Below are positions 11,275 to 24,147 of a stretch of 64,000 nucleotides of DNA, piece by piece. Below the pieces are notes generated by a model. The model made no database searches. It was not told the origin of the DNA and worked only from the letters and a program-made list of their open reading frames with translations. This stretch comes from Citrus sinensis (Eukaryota; Streptophyta; Magnoliopsida; Sapindales; Rutaceae): the NCBI RefSeq assembly GCF_022201045.2, contig NC_068563.1:29175001-29239000 (forward strand), given 5' to 3'. Each line of letters opens with the position of its first letter. Positions within the stretch are counted from its first letter, which is position 1. The translations under genes were made by a program, and so were the position numbers.

Positions 11275-13422
11275 TCAAACCATGTCTGAGCTGTCTGATT
11301 CACTTTCCCTGTTTTCTTGCCATCCAGACCCCATCCTGAATTTGCACACTGGACATGTGCCTCGCTGCCGTAACCACGGATCGATGCAGTTGGCATGGAA
11401 CTGCAGAAGAAAACAGGTCTTAGCAGTCACCATACGTTTTACAAGTAATGACATTTACATCAAAGTAAAGACCATTAAAACCCAACATTAAGTAACTATA
11501 ATGTTCAAAATAACATAGCCATGGCAGTCACCATACGTTGTACAAGTAATGACATTAACATCAATGTAAAGACCATTAAAACCCAACATTAAGTAAATAC
11601 AATGTTCAAAATAACCTAGCCATGCTTCTTGCAAAGAATGAGCTGGTCCTTCATGTCCCTAGGATTGCTTGTTAAATAGCAACAACAGTGGATAGAGGAT
11701 AAACCTGATGTAAACATGGAAGGCTTCGAACAAGCTCCCCACACTTAACTTGCTCCAAGCAAATAGTGCATGTCAGTTCATCTTCTGAAGACTTGGTGGA
11801 GCCATCTGCCTTTTTGGACTCTTGCTTTGACTGCTTGAAAAAGAAAAGGAGAGAAATTAACAATTATTAAGAAAAGAGCTTATTAAAGAGGAACAGATGT
11901 GAAATCCACTAAATGCAATAGGTTCTATAGGAATTCATAAAAATTTTATATGAGATTCTCATAAACCACGTTCATTTCTGTTAACATGCAAAATGGTAAC
12001 ACTCCAACTTGTACGTCCTTAGAGACATCCCCTTGTATGTTCAGCTTTTAACAAATTCCAATGATTATGTCATAAGTTAAAACCTAGCATCATTAACTAT
12101 GAAATTACACTAGATAATAAATAAATACCTCAGGTGTGGCTGCAGAAGATGATGGCTGCCGTATTGAAGAGCCAACACTGTAGCAGAAACAACATTATGT
12201 TAATAATTTCCATGATCCAGTGGGATTACATATAAGTTTATACATGATTTTCTCAGCGGAACCAAGAATGAGGATTATATGCAGAGACTTCAGAAAACCT
12301 AATTCAAAAGAAAAACTGAAATTTTACGCAACACAAAAAGATACATCATGACTCACCTCTCGGAAGCAGGACCAGGAACCTTATATTTGTGTACAGGTAA
12401 GGAATTTATCTCTTCCTCACTCATTGAAGGGGTTGTGGAAGTATTATCGGAGTCCAGTGCTCTTAGAGTATCATAATCTACAGAATAAGAAGAAAGATGA
12501 TCTTCAAAATCCACACACATAGAACAACAATCTCAACTAGAAACACAGAACAAAGTTTTGGTTTGGTCCTTTGGACATTTGCAACTGGTCAGAAAGGTCA
12601 TTACTCAGAGCTGGTCTTGCAAAAGCAGAGTCCAGAGAGTGTCCTTTGGAAATGGTCCTATCCTTTAGCATTCTGAACAAAATGGCTACCCTCAACACTT
12701 TAAGATAATCATACCTAATTCATCAAATTCCCTGTCAAGAAGTGCAAGCTGAAGCCTTAGCCCTTGTAATCGTCCTCTGGTTGCAAAAGCAATTGATGGC
12801 GGCACATGCAATCGCAATTCAGTATGACTAAGCAAGCCACTGGCTGCTGCAGCATGAGCTCTAGCCTGGGCTTGAAGTTGTTGACAAGTTGCATACATCC
12901 TCAGGCTTGTGGCAATCAAAAAGACACCAACAACTAGCCAGAGCTGCACGCACAGATACACATAATACCCCCTCGATGGTTATGCATTTCAGAAACACTA
13001 TCATGTGTACACTGACTGCTCAGAGTACGTACCAGAAAGTTTGGTGACATCTGGTGAGAGTTTAAGATCATGAACAGCAAAAGAACTGCACAAAAAAAAG
13101 GAAAATTTTGAATTAGATGCACTCTAATGACATGAAAAGCGACAAAACCAAAAGTACAGAAGAAGAAACATTACCTATGACAAGAAATGCCAATGAGTTG
13201 ACATTAACTGGTCGAGTTGCATGGATACGCTGATAGGGGAAGGAAGAAAAATAAGCACAATGAGAGACAAGGCCACCCATTCCACAATCTAAACACATAA
13301 ATCTGAGATACGGCACCAATGTATACAACCACACACGAACTTACCACTGCAGGTTGCTCAGCAATAAATCCTGGAAATCCACTTTCAATATCTCCTCTCG
13401 TCCCTCGGAAAACAAAACTCAT
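11275..13422 (-). CDS. SDIR1: RING-H2 E3 ubiquitin ligase, SDIR1-like
   Basis: Membrane-anchored RING ligase; Arabidopsis SDIR1 acts positively in ABA, salt and drought signalling. Eight exons in continuous frame: 13422-13345, 13229-13175, 13085-13033, 12943-12715, 12477-12357, 12177-12129, 11830-11705 and 11400-11275, for 278 residues (Arabidopsis SDIR1 is close to 273). It starts MSFVFRGTRGDIESGF. Two membrane segments lie near residues 37-58 and 60-80. A strongly conserved block follows (LRMYATCQQLQAQA, then LRLHVPPSIAFATRGRLQGL). The RING-H2 runs from Cys216 to Cys256 (CTIC...CLHQFHANC...CPVC). The acceptor of exon 7 is a CAAGCAG tandem (NAGNAG), so forms with and without one glutamine are possible. 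The C-terminus is acidic and Ser-rich, ending DSSDMV. Identification rests on near-full-length similarity recalled from Arabidopsis. Confidence 0.93.
11423..11624. repeat. Tandem duplication of about 101 bp in SDIR1-like intron 7
   Basis: Two adjacent copies (11423-11523 and 11524-11624) both run from GCAGTCACCATACGT through CCATTAAAACCCAACATTAAG to AGCCATG. They differ at only a handful of bases, so the duplication is fairly recent. It lies wholly within the last intron, between exons 7 and 8. Confidence 0.9.
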
Positions 13423-13506
13423 GATTGGAAAAATTGAAACGCTCCGATAGTATACAGGAAACTTCGAATTTATCACGGCTTGGATAGGCCTTCAACACAA
13501 CAAATC

Positions 13507-15173
13507 CTGCAATATTCCAAATGGACATAAATGTGACTGAAAACCAAGTTCCACTGTAATCCAGCTCAGATAGCCAGAACATCATATGCATGATTGAATT
13601 GAATTTTGAAGTATTCAAGAATCACTAAGGTTTAAGAAAGCCAAAAATAAAAAAAGCTTGATCTTGCAGATGAAACTGTAGCACATGATCTGTAAATCAG
13701 TAGAATAAGAATAAGCAGCGATCCACAAACAGAAAATTTCAGACGTTTATCATGCAATAAAGAACCCTTAACTAAAATTTTCATAAATTAGAAGTAAAAC
13801 CTTCAAAGACTTCAATCAGTCATATGGTCAGGAGATAAACTCAATGTCTACCAAGGATTCACACAACTGGCCGGCGGCAAATCAGTTGTCTTAGTTTAAA
13901 CATAAACTTTCAAATATTGATTGCATTGAAGCATTGTTTGATAGCAATTTTCATGATGTGTAATGTGAACATTGCATAAAAACAGATAACTGCAAGGCGT
14001 AATGCAAACAATCTCAGTAAACACCAAAAGGCACACAGCATTTGAGCATTTGTGATGAAGACCAGCAATTCTCTTCAGCGTCACCTAAGATCAACAAATC
14101 AACTAAGGTAAAATGTAATAATCTAGATTTAGTGGCAATTTGCAAATAAAAATTAGTCTTTAAAGTGAATAGCTGCCCATGGTTCATAATGCTAAGATTG
14201 AATTATACAGAAGAGTAACATCTATCTGCCAGGAGAGCTACCACTAAGAATAAAATTCATAATCAATTATCAGAATTATCATAGAAGCAAATAACACTCT
14301 GCCAGTGCTCTTTATAGTTTGAAAATCATGTCTGCAATATGATCAGTCACAGCTTAAAAGGAAGAGTTTCCACACAAAATGAGATAACTAGAGGCATTGG
14401 ATAAATATCAAACTTTAGCAGATATATTGAGGCCCCAGCATGATAAATTTATGTGCCAAAAATACATGAATGAACTACAAAATGAAAAGTTGATATAATA
14501 AAAGTGTTGATTGGCATCTCAGCTCAAATAAAAGCACTGGCTTTCAAGAGTTACAACTATATAAAACATATTTTTAACAACACAAGTCAACTCCGCCCAC
14601 AAGTTCTAGTAACATGGACAATAACTACTACCAAACCCAGTTCATAGATCCTGGGTCACAAATCTGAATTAAAAAGAAAAACTGAATACACACACGCATA
14701 TTAAATAGTCAGCATGAATCTGAGTATATCTAGAAGCAATCATGTGAAATCAAAGTATGATCCACATGCGTTCCAATCTTTAAAAAAATAAAAATAAATG
14801 TAAGGCTGACTGTTTCTGCAAAGTCAAATTATGAATTCCATCAATGTGCATGACTAGACAACCATTTGACCCACCAAAAAATCCAAACTAAACATCATAT
14901 AATAATATATATCATGTCGGTTCAAACTGCAATTTCAAAGCCCCCGCGGAAAGAATTAATCATGGCCTTGGAACTTATTATAATCGATTAGGATTCAATG
15001 TTGAGCTAAGTTTTTGCTGAGTATCGGATCAATGGTTATAATTATTTTAAAATTTTTTATTTTATTTTATTTATCTTATCTAACAACCCTTGATTGGTGC
15101 TCAGCAAAAGCTCAACTAACACTGAATCCTTATTGTATTATAATACACCTTACTAACCAACAAACGAACAAGT

Positions 15174-15206
<33 letters not shown>

Positions 15207-15614
15207 TATCAAAGGCGCAGCATGTACATGTGTGTGATCTGAAACCGCAATATATCTAATCCAGGGATCAAAGACATGTTGTAATTGAAACCTCCAATCT
15301 TCATAATATCATCAAAATTACGTCTATTTAAACAATTTCCTGACCTACAAAGTCCGGTTACGTGATTAACTGAGCTGAGCAGTTAATAAACGCATAACTC
15401 ACGCATGCAAAGACAATAATGCGCGACGAACACGATAATACGAAAACGAAAGCGATCCAATTAAAACGATAACAGAACTAACCTACATTTTACATGATGA
15501 AAATAAAACTGAATTTCAATTTAACCAAAAAGAAAAAGAGGTTTAAAGTAAAATCATGAGAAGTTTCAGGCATTTCATCGCAATTTCCGGGCGTGAGAAA
15601 TGGAAAACACTTAC
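13507..15614 (-). other. Probable 5'-leader intron of the SDIR1-like gene
   Basis: Upstream of the SDIR1-like ATG (13422) the leader runs to a good acceptor, TATTGCAG|GA, with the exon starting at 13506. A matching donor, CAATT|GTAAGT, occurs at 15615/15614, giving an intron of about 2.1 kb. The first exon would then lie around 15615-15830, a less AT-biased stretch without a recognised protein. The remaining sequence is low in coding signal. This is inferred from splice consensus only; transcripts would settle it. Confidence 0.5.
15174..15202. repeat. (TA)n microsatellite
   Basis: About 14 uninterrupted TA units inside the proposed leader intron of the SDIR1-like gene. Confidence 0.95.
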
Positions 15615-15839
15615 AATTGTGATCAGAGTGAAGGCAAAGGCGGAGAGTAAGATTCAATCGCAATTCGCAGGTGGATCTGATTGTTCTGTTGAAATAGTGC
15701 TGCGCTCTTTGGTGTTTTGTGTTTTGATTGAATTTTGTCCAAAACCAGAATGCTGGTGCCTGGTAGTCGTTGGAACTTCAAAGTGTGGGAGTGAATCCTT
15801 TTGATGAATCGAGAGAGCTCTAGAGTCTGCCACGTCGAC

Positions 15840-18017
15840 TTGCTTTCAGTGGAAGTGCTGCCACGATTTTAGGATTTGTGGACAAGAAGAGCCAAGGCAA
15901 GCAATGAATCGGATTAGCATTCTCACTTAATATAATTTTTTCTCATTTTTTATAGATTTTGTATCACTAGTATTTTAGTGTTAATATATAATTATTTTAT
16001 TTTTTAATTTATTAATCACTGTTAATAACATTTATTATAAGAATATTATATCAGAAGAAGATCATGATCCGTAATAAATCCCAGTCTCCACCTTCATCTA
16101 GATAGTTAAAGTGAAATTTATTAATCTTTTAATAATCAATTTAGTGGAGCTTATTTTAAAAATATCTAATTTTAAGATTTATCATTCTATTACACAGTAA
16201 AATAATATTGAGGTCTTCTTTAAAATTGAGATTAAATAATTATAAGTTTAAAACTATAGCACTAAATTATTTGGATAAACACAAGCATATATAATTTAAA
16301 AATTAAGTTGAATTGATTTCACACTTATATAATTAAAAAATTTTATTATATTTTTATTAATTTTATTAAAATTATATTTACTATTTAATTTGAATTTTAA
16401 TTTTACAAAAATTGTAATTGTTAAATTCCAACACCTTAATACTAAGTGAAATTTCAATCATCCCATCAACTCAACGTCACGAGATAGTAAAATAATGGAA
16501 GAGAAGATTCTCTCATAATACAAATACTGAAAGGTTATGGATATATTAGAGTTCATTTACGGTGGAGCACAAATCTCAGCTACACACGCAAAGTGATAAA
16601 TAATAAAAAGTTCATTATAACTCATTATTTATTATTTATCACTTTGTTTGTATGCATGATATTCGTACTCCACCGTAAGTGAACTCTAACGTAACCGAAC
16701 CCATACTAAAAGACCCTCATTAATCTTACAGCAACCCCAACGAAAAATTCAAATTCTCAAAATTAAAGAGAAGCTGATCATCATCTCAACTCAAATATAA
16801 TGGTGATTAATTATTGTTTTCAAGTTGATGATTAAGTACATTATTTTAAAATCAATCATCCACTCGAAAGTCTGTAGCATTTAACACATGCCATAAATAG
16901 TAAACGCTAAGAGGGAATTTCTTAAAATCATGAGTGAGAGAGAGATTATTTCCATTTGTCCGCATGATTGATCCATCATATTACTGCTTAGTATGTAAAA
17001 AAAGAAAAAAAAAAAATCATGATCGGAGTATTATTTATTTTGTTGTCGGCAATTATTTTATATGTGTATCCGAAACAAGGTGCGAGGCAATGGTACTTCT
17101 GAAATTTGTCTAAAACATGGCCCGGCCCTGCTGGACGCCACGTGTACGCGGACAAAAAGTGTGTGCCCGTGTTTAGTCGGTGCAAATGACAAAAATTTGC
17201 TTGCGTTTTCGGTGCAAATGCGGACAAACCTGTCATCTTCTCATTTGCCAATTTATATAAATTATATCTCTTCTAATCGAGAATTCGCCAAATAAAGAAT
17301 CTTAATTCGTTTATGGTGCCGTATCCCGCACAGATTAACTTGGCTTGAATCCCATCAAGTTAAAATTATTCCCCCTTTTTTTTTAACCTATGAGTGGAAT
17401 TTATTAATAAGATATTATCTCATGTGTCATTGCTTCTCTCATTCTCATCCGGCACTAGAGGTAGAATCTTTCTATAATGCGAGCAAAAAGAAAAACCCGG
17501 CCAGCCCGTATTTTTATTCAATTCTTGCAACTGCCCATCATCCGGTCGTAATATCACAGCTGTATCCCGGATTTTGAATTAGTCAACTTTTTGAATGAGC
17601 CAAGCCCAGCCACCCACCAAATATTTAATATCTGAATGAATTTTGAAAAATTAATGCCAGCAATTTTTTTATAGGGATACCAAAATACGTACAAGCCCGA
17701 AATATATAGAATCATTGCGTGTGGAGTACAAATCAATCACATACACTATATACATATTTAATTTGCGGGTATACAAATCACTGAAAAGAAACAAGTAAGA
17801 GTTGGATGTTAACCAAGATATTATCTTCATACGAAAAATGAAAATTTTAAAGCTTTCAAATTAGTTGCCCTCTTCAACCCTAAAACTTTTGTCTTTCAGA
17901 GAACCATCAAACTGATTAAACTGAAAAATCACTTGTTTATGTATATACAAAAATGAAATAATATATAATTAAAAATATGTGACTCCTAAGATTAAAAATC
18001 ATCCCCGAATTAAATTT
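15840..18017. other. Intergenic DNA between two RING ligase genes
   Basis: AT-rich, no coding exon recognised apart from the foldback element at 16549-16686. The segment around 17060-17250 is richer in G/C, but its open frames look like nothing I know. Confidence 0.5.
16549..16686. mobile_element. Foldback MITE with TA target duplication
   Basis: A hairpin of 138 bp: the left arm GAGTTCATTTACGGTGGAGC...AAAGTGATAAATAATAAA is mirrored by the right arm, whose reverse complement reads GAGTTCACTTACGGTGGAGT...AAAGTGATAAATAATAAA. Arms are about 65 bp with a few mismatches and almost no loop. It is flanked by TA on both sides, as Tc1/mariner-type MITEs are, though the terminal bases are not the usual Stowaway ones. 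No coding capacity. Confidence 0.75.
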
Positions 18018-19073
18018 TCAAACAATACTTGGACGATCAGACTGTTGAACGTGATGAGTTTGATAATGAGAAGAACGTGAACTGGTACCCCTAAACCTCC
18101 TGAAAATGGATCCAAATCCACGAAAAACCCTAAAAAATCCACCAACCCTTCTTTGAGGAAAAACCCTGCTACTGCTAGTTTGATTATCCATATTATCAGC
18201 AAACTCAATTGATAACCCTCTCTCTGCGGCTCCGGCCAGCACTCTCCGGCCCTCATATCTTCCCACTGCAAACCCACCTCCCGGCAGCCACCATATAGAC
18301 AGCGCCATCGACGATTCTTCTGTGGCTGCGGCTGCGGCTGCTGGTAGCTCTTGCCTGCAAACGGGGCACGAGTTTCGCATTTTGAGCCACGGGAGAATAC
18401 AATCTTCATGGTATATATGCTTGCACGGCATCTCTCTCGCCACGTTTCCAAGCTCAAACGCCTCTTTACATACCGCACAGTGACACTCTGAACTTACGTG
18501 GCCTGACGAAATCTCTATGCTTGGCATCGACTCGATCGAAGCTTTTGATGCCGGCAGATTCTCCGGCCGGGATAGCGCCGTTAGATCAATCTGAGACAGT
18601 TGATGAAGCAACAGGTGAAATCCTGAATCCATCAAGAACCCTAAAACTCTTTCTGGTATCGGTCTTAGAGTTGACTCTGACCCCTGACCGTCCTCATAGT
18701 ACAGATCAAAGCTGCTGCCGCTACTGTTTTCTTCATTATTGTTGCCGCGTAGGACGATGACCGGGTTGAAGAAATCAAGCTGTTGGCTGCGGGAGTTTCC
18801 CCGGCGGCGGCTTCTTCGCTGGAAACTCAAGGTTGTTCTTTGACCGGAATCTTGACCCACCATGACGGCTGTCGAAAACGGACGGCTGATGTGGTCATGC
18901 GATGATGATTGTGTTTGTGTGGTGGTGATCACTTCTGTCTCGATTTGTTCTATGAAGCCACCGTGGCAGTGAGGGCAAGTGGTGTCGCCGTCGAATTGGG
19001 ATAGCGAGCTGACGATGCGGAGGCACCTGTAGCACCAAAACGACTCCGTCGTCGTCGTCGGCAATGATGACAT
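18018..19073 (-). CDS. RING-H2 E3 ubiquitin ligase with zinc ribbon, RDUF-like
   Basis: Intronless gene for 351 residues. It has the three-part layout of the RDUF1/RDUF2 ligases (Arabidopsis relatives act in ABA and drought responses). First is an N-terminal zinc ribbon (Cys14, Cys17, Cys33, Cys36; WCYRC...CPHC). Next is a central RING-H2 from Cys199 to Cys239 (CAVC...CKHIYHEDC...CPVC, with WLKMRNSCPVC). Last is a C-terminal DUF1117-type block containing LSIWWLPGGGFAVGRYEG. Preceding the RING is the usual helix region LRPIPERVLGFLMDSGF...LLHQLSQID. No signal peptide or membrane segment, so probably cytosolic or nuclear. The last 50 residues are rich in Arg and Ser with aromatic residues (FFRVFRGFGSIFRRFRG). 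The ATG at 19073 is the only plausible start. It could be a paralogue in the same clade rather than the direct RDUF orthologue. Confidence 0.9.
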   Translation of the reverse strand: MSSLPTTTTESFWCYRCLRIVSSLSQFDGDTTCPHCHGGFIEQIETEVITTTQTQSSSHDHISRPFSTAVMVGQDSGQRTTLSFQRRSRRRGNSRSQQLDFFNPVIVLRGNNNEENSSGSSFDLYYEDGQGSESTLRPIPERVLGFLMDSGFHLLLHQLSQIDLTALSRPENLPASKASIESMPSIEISSGHVSSECHCAVCKEAFELGNVAREMPCKHIYHEDCILPWLKMRNSCPVCRQELPAAAAAATEESSMALSIWWLPGGGFAVGRYEGRRVLAGAAERGLSIEFADNMDNQTSSSRVFPQRRVGGFFRVFRGFGSIFRRFRGTSSRSSHYQTHHVQQSDRPSIV

Positions 19074-20690
19074 TTGTTTAATTAACCGAAGACTTTTTCT
19101 TGTTTAAGATTGTGAGAGATTTTTCGAGAAAGAAGCAAAGGCAAAAAGACTCTTTTATACGGGTGCCAGTTTTGCCGAGGGAGAAAAATAATGTAGGCCA
19201 GTGGTTCACTACGTGGCGATTTTTTATTGCTTTTAATTTATCTACGATGCCGCGTAGATACGTTGACCGTAAGGAACGCTGCAAGTTATAGCTACGAACT
19301 TACCTGGACAGTGAAACCTGGCAGCGTGAAGATGCTTAGCGAGGCAAGCTCTTTTACTGTCCAGTGCCTCGTAAGGGCCCACGTTTTCAAGAACGATGAA
19401 TTTCCATTGGAATTTACAAAAGCCCAAAATTTCAGTAAATTTACGAAATTCATTCACTTACCTTTTTTTCTTCTTCCTTTTTTTTTTACTTTAATAGACA
19501 AAAATTGAAAAGATACAGTAAGAACAATTCAATAATGCTACTTGAATAAACCATATGAAAAGATTAAAATATTTGAGTAGTTATAAATCAATTATAATTA
19601 GTAGAGAATTGTTTAATCTTTTCATATATTTTGTCAAAGTTTTATAACATAATTTGTTTTCATCAAAACAGCATTATTCAATAGATGATGGCGTGTATGC
19701 CGTGGCTCAATAATTGTGGACTTGCGGTTGGCTTGTCATATTAATAGGCATTATTATCCAAAATTTTCAAATTTTAAATTTTTGTAAATTTTCCAAAATT
19801 TATCGTTGTCTTATTGAGTTATATATCTTGTAAATTTACGTAAATTAAAGGATTGTTGATCAAATACGTCATACATTTATCAAGCTTAGTAAAATATTAA
19901 TGATATTGCGATGCCAGCATGGTACCGTGTATTTGTGATTTCGCAATATTCGGATTATTGACAACATTCATTGTGATTTGTTTTTTCAGTTTTATGTATG
20001 GTCAAAATTGATGATCAATTATTGATTCTGAAAATTAGTTTGACAATGAGGCTGAAGGAAGCATATCTAGCTATTAGATGATGTGTCTCCCTTCACGCAA
20101 GTCACAAATTAAAAGGGTAAATTTTAGTTAATTCCCAAGTATAATGATAATTTTTTAATTATCTTTTAGATGTGTGAAAATTTAATTAATTTTTTTAATT
20201 TTTAGTCAAAAGTTTAAGATGAATGAGAGGAGCATTAATGATTTTTTTAACAATAATTCAGAGTAAATTAATGTTTCAACATTTTTTATTTTGAGGAATA
20301 AACTGAAATTTACCCAAAATTAAAATAAAAACACACACAAAGACACACCATATCTATGTGCGCACGCGCGCGCATGCATTTATAGTTTTTCTCTAGTGAG
20401 GGCATTCTCGGATATATACTAAAATACAAAAAAATACATATTCTAATATATTGAAGACTATTTTTTTGTATTTTAATATATTGAAATCTATATTTTTTTA
20501 TTTATTAATGACATCTTCACTTTATAAAAATGAGGATGTTTTTAATTTGGAATTTTAAAGTACAAGAACATTTGAAAAAACGCATAAACCATGCGGTTTA
20601 AGCGCTTTAAGTTTTAAGCCTTTAAAGCTTCGTGATTTTAAAGTTTTCTCAAACGTTTCTGCACTTTATGATTCTGGACTAGAAAATTAC

Positions 20691-20726
<36 letters not shown>

Positions 20727-20736
20727 CACACACACA
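20691..20736. repeat. Compound (TA)n(CA)n microsatellite
   Basis: About 13 TA units followed directly by about 9 CA units. Confidence 0.93.
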
Positions 20737-22801
20737 AAATGTATTTTGTCATGTAATATAATGAAATTTGGGTTTTTCATGTAATACATGTATGTTGACT
20801 GGAAAACTCAACATGTGTGTGCAGTGGTGGACCCAAACACTAAAATTAGGAGAGTTTAGTTCAAAAAATTATAATTCAATTCGGGGACTCTATGCCTTTT
20901 GAATATGCACTTAAATACATTTAAAGTCTCAAAAATTTAAATTCTATTATTTTTTAAATTTAAATAATGTAATACTAATTTATTTTAAATGATGAACTCA
21001 TTTTTTTTTAACGTAATCTATACAAATACAAAATTATGTGGCTCTCAAGAACTACTAAATAGCACTCCTATTACAAAGCTACAAGTATTTTGTTTCGTAG
21101 AAAATGTGGTTACTCTTTTTTTTTTATATATAATTGTTTTTGAAGGACTTAGGGTATGCTTGGAAGAAAGAATACCGGCCGAAGTCCGCTTGTGCATGTT
21201 GTTTTCTCAATTCAATATCTTATATTCTGATTCCAAAAATAATTGCATACGCATCCCACACCAGCCCTCATCGAAAAGTAACGGCAAAAGGGGAAAGACA
21301 GCAAACGCATCAATATCTACTTCCCCATCGATCTCTCTTGTCACATTTAGCAGATGCTTGCTACTAAACCAAGTTACCGTAACTGTAAGGCCCCAAACCA
21401 GGCCGGGCGGGGGGTGTAAAAACAGTGGTGACTTCTTCTTGTTTCGCAAATGTGTTTGCTGATCTACACGTCAAAAAGGAAAATTTGGTACCCACTCATT
21501 ATTGTCTCCTGGCATCGTGATGACCCTTTAAAGTTTTTGTTCTTCTGGACGCACGCGTTAAAAGTAGAACTTATGTGCTGCAACTTTATCTACTTGATAA
21601 TCTATTACATTTTAATGTTTCTTTTGGGGCAAATCTCTTCACTTTTGTCTCTCTCTCTTTCCATGTCTCTTTATAAATATCTCCAATTTTTTTTTTTTTT
21701 AACAAATCCAAAAGATTAGAGAACAAACCAAATGACTATAATCCAGACGTATAAAATTTATTTTGAGAGCTTCGCTAAGCTACAGCTCTTTTTGTACAGT
21801 GAATGAAAAATGGGTTTAAATAAGTCTCATAGTTTCATTTTATGAGAATGCAGATTTTTAATTTAAATATACTTAAAGCGAGCGCTGCTTTGAATTACAT
21901 CGTTAACGTAAAATATCAAGACTTGGTAGGATTGCACTGTTGATGATCAATTGCGGATCAATATTTAATCAAAATACCATAAAATCGACCACCCTCAAAA
22001 TCTCATGAATAGCCAAACGAACCAGGGATGACGGGATTATTATATTTTATAGGAACAGTAACCAAAGAGAGAATTTTTGAAAAAGATCAAAAACAAAAAA
22101 AGTGATGTGACGAGGAATTTGAATTGATTCATCACCAGTTCCAGCCATAATTGTCATGCAGGCCTTAATTCTTTTTGCCCCGCTCCCTCGACACTTTTTT
22201 CTTTTCTGAGAAATAGTGGTGGCCTTCAAAATCTCACAAAATAGCTTATAGCTTCACACATTCCCGTGACTGGCACAAAACAGGAGGAAACCGAGACCTA
22301 CGTACATTAAATTGATATGGTAATGCCGTAATGGTACCGTTCCGAGTCAATTCCCTTCCTGGACCACCGTATGATGATTTGTGAAAGATGTCATTGAAAT
22401 ATTGGATGCATCGTTGGGTCCAACTATTGTTTTTGGTCTTTGTCCTAACTATGTAAATATAAGCGGAACAATGATTTTATGGTTCTTTTTTCAAAGTTTA
22501 AGAAAATATGGCTTTTCTTTTTGAAAAGAAGAGAAAAACAATAATGGCAGAGCAAGAATGGTGTGCTGATGAGCGCATACGAGATGGAGTTCAAAATTCA
22601 CGGGATAGACATTGTAGTTGTGATGATAATAAAGACAAAGGCTCTTTATATTATTAATTAGTGCAATAATGCCACACACCCATCTTCAAATTCAATAGTA
22701 TTAAAATATACGTATTGTTATTTTTAACCTCCCCCAAAAAAATAAATAGAGGAAACTACACAATTAATGTTTTGCTTTGATATCAATAGAGTAATGAGGC
22801 A

Positions 22802-23150
22802 GGAATGTTGGCATCAGACACCTTTTGGTGGAAGTAGATAGTTTCTGTGTAACTTAAATGATCTCTCAACAGGTGGTTGTGCCTAATATTTTCTATATTT
22901 TAGTGGTGTTAGTTCGTGATTTTTTAAGCAGGAATTGGCAGATTTCTATCTCTCATATTTACCGTGAAGCGAACTCAGCTGTAGATTTCATGACCAATAT
23001 GACTCACTTGGTACCGCATGATTTATATTTATTTTCTAACCCGCCTATGGATATTTATTCTGTTATTTTGTAAAATATATTTAGAGTTTGTCAACCCTGC
23101 CTTATTCTTATCTAACTCGTCTCGATGAGCCATTTTTAATAATAATAAAA
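22802..23150 (+). mobile_element. 5'-truncated LINE (L1-like) with RNase H remnant
   Basis: Flanked by identical 17-bp direct repeats, AATAGAGTAATGAGGCA at 22785-22801 and 23151-23167, the kind of target duplication left by target-primed reverse transcription. The insert ends with an A-rich AATAATAATAAAA tail just before the right repeat. Its open stretch (22858-23073) contains FLSRNWQISISHIYREANSAVDFM, which matches the C-terminal RNase H domain of plant LINEs (the HxxREAN-xAD region). Only the last 349 bp of the element is present, so it was dead on arrival. Confidence 0.88.
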
Positions 23151-23506
23151 AATAGAGTAATGAGGCATGATAAAAACTACAATATTGATTCTAAATGATA
23201 AATGCCAAAAATATTAAAGGTGAGAGTCACGATTTTCTATGTTGATTCTGTATTTGGTTACTTGTAATTTTCATTGATACGTGTAACTCAATTAATAAGT
23301 TGAGGAATCTACTGGAATTCATTGTGTTTTACGGAAGAGAAATTTAAAGATGGTCATGAGCGAGCGGAGAGGCCAAAACGAAGCTTGCCGTGAACAAAAA
23401 CGCAAAGACCACGGACAATAAGAATTAGTATAAAAAATTGCAAAAAGACATCTCTCAAACTCTTTCCAAAAAAAATTTATAAGAATATTTATTTCAATTA
23501 AAATAA

Positions 23507-24147
23507 AGATAGGTGCTTGCTTACTCTTTATATTTTAGTTTAAGTGATCATTTAGTCATTATATTTTTAAAAAATTCTTTAAGAAACTTTTTATTGTTAA
23601 ATATGTTACTCTCATTCTCATACCTTTACTTTTTCTTTTTTTTTTTGCTTTTATAGTAATAATCTTATAATAATATTCTGAGGGATATTAATGAATTTAT
23701 CTATAAAAGATTTCATCTGTAAGTTAACCTTGAAATCAAGTGAAAATAAATGTAATCTATTACTATTTTACTTTTAGAATTAATTCAATAATTAATTTTT
23801 TATAAAAAAATTATTAGCAAGATTATAACTACAAGGTATTAAATATGGCTAGTGTTAATTTATTTTAAATAATTAGAGGATTGTTTTAAGGGTATGAAAA
23901 GTATCAGTTCATTCATACTAATAATTATTGGTCAATTTGCTAATAAATAATTGAGTGTTAATTTGTTCATTAACTTTTTCTATAGACTAATAATCAATGT
24001 CTCTAAAATTCTAGTAAAGGTATTATTGTAAAAGACCAACGAAAAAAGAATAAAAATGTCTCATATTTTCATAAGACATATTTTAAAATATATGGACTAA
24101 ATAGGTATTTAACCAAAAAAATATAGAGATTACTCCAACGTTTACTC
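23507..24147. mobile_element. MITE with 9-bp target duplication (MULE-like)
   Basis: The element lies between two copies of TTAAAATAA (23498-23506 and 24148-24156). The left end reads AGATAGGTGCTTGCTTACTC and continues TTTATATTTTAG; the right end, reversed, reads GAGTAAACGTTGGAGTAATC and continues TCTATATTTT. Both then reach CATTTAGTC or TATTTAGTC, so the ends are diverged inverted repeats. No coding capacity. The 9-bp duplication suggests Mutator-like mobilisation, but the ends are too eroded to be firm. Confidence 0.6.

Noticed and set aside
20823-20836. CAGTGGTGGACCC as the end of a second hAT element.
   Set aside because: No matching opposite terminus or 8-bp duplication found nearby.
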